NCBI GenBank assembly: GCA_003695725.1 | Contig: RFHX01000346.1 | Span: 1 to 5,452 of the forward strand | Source of the DNA: Candidatus Schekmanbacteria bacterium | GTDB taxonomy: Bacteria > Schekmanbacteria > GWA2-38-11 > J061 | Direction of reading: 5' to 3' | Length of the DNA: 5,452 nt | Part shown: positions 5,391 through 5,452 of the stretch, piece after piece | How positions within the stretch are numbered: the stretch's first letter is position 1 | How the letters are laid out: the number at the start of each line of letters is the position of its first letter | Made by a program: the position numbers and the translations under genes | Notes under the pieces: generated by a model | What the model was told of the DNA's origin: nothing | Databases searched by the model: none | The model's input: only the letters and a program-made list of their open reading frames with translations

Positions 5391-5452
5391 TTAATCTCTC
5401 CCCTGCCTGAAAGATATTGAAAATAAATATAATATATATACCTGTCTATCAT
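5387..5452 (-). CDS. Possible C-terminal end of an upstream gene, cut by the window edge
   Basis: A minus-strand frame stays open from the window edge (5452) to a TGA at 5389-5387 and would encode a tail ending YLSGRGEIK. Its TGA overlaps the ATG of the HU/IHF gene as ATGA, the classic overlap of coupled operon genes. Against it, only 21 codons are visible and bases 5421-5440 are nearly pure A/T, more like a promoter. A poor promoter-like pair, TAGACA (5448-5443) and TATTTT 17 bases on, is the competing reading. I cannot name a family. Confidence 0.25.
   Translation of the reverse strand: MIDRYIYYIYFQYLSGRGEIK
5396..5403 (-). promoter_or_regulatory. Shine-Dalgarno site of the HU/IHF gene
   Basis: GGGGAGAG lies 5 bases before the ATG at 5390. 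It is the only strong purine-rich ribosome site before any gene in the window, consistent with high-level translation of an abundant nucleoid protein. Confidence 0.7.

Overview
The window reads as an AT-rich chromosomal segment from a free-living bacterium that makes its own tryptophan. Every recognisable gene is a bacterial core or metabolic gene. The mix of a stand-alone trpE/trpG/trpD set, an iron-sulfur family 4 uracil-DNA glycosylase and an IHF/HU-type protein would fit a deep-branching anaerobic or thermophilic-type Gram-negative lineage (Desulfobacterota, Nitrospirota or a related candidate phylum). That placement is an inference from protein style and cannot be settled here. A lipoprotein signal peptide agrees with a Gram-negative or at least diderm-type envelope but does not prove it. 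I see no phage, transposon, CRISPR, tRNA or rRNA sequence.

Layout. Positions 1-170 are non-coding: an 18-bp perfect AT palindrome (17-34) and a C-over-G biased, pyrimidine-rich stretch on the transcript strand just after trpD. Positions 171-4305 hold five minus-strand genes, transcribed right to left in the order M50-type membrane metalloprotease, small coiled-coil lipoprotein, trpE, trpG, trpD. Gaps are 35, 1, -8 and 9 bases, so these can form one transcription unit. Positions 4306-4405 are a 100-base divergent promoter region with a good sigma-70-type promoter facing right. Positions 4406-5110 encode the uracil-DNA glycosylase on the plus strand. It converges, with only 4 bases between stop codons, on a minus-strand HU/IHF-family gene (5115-5390). 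The last 62 bases hold the ribosome binding site of that gene and either its promoter or the tail of an upstream gene.

How the genes work together. TrpE and TrpG form anthranilate synthase (chorismate plus glutamine-derived ammonia to anthranilate), and TrpD attaches phosphoribose to anthranilate, so the cluster encodes the first two steps of tryptophan synthesis. trpC, trpF, trpB and trpA do not follow within the window. No leader peptide or attenuator precedes trpE, because the lipoprotein gene ends one base before it. Feedback inhibition of TrpE is therefore the only tryptophan control visible in the sequence. The uracil-DNA glycosylase (repair of deaminated cytosine) and the HU/IHF protein (DNA bending) are housekeeping genes with no evident link to tryptophan.

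The least explained part is the pair of envelope-associated genes, an M50B-like intramembrane or membrane zinc protease and a coiled-coil lipoprotein, placed upstream of and apparently co-directional with trpEGD. I did not find a clear new biological system; that pair is the best candidate for a second look.
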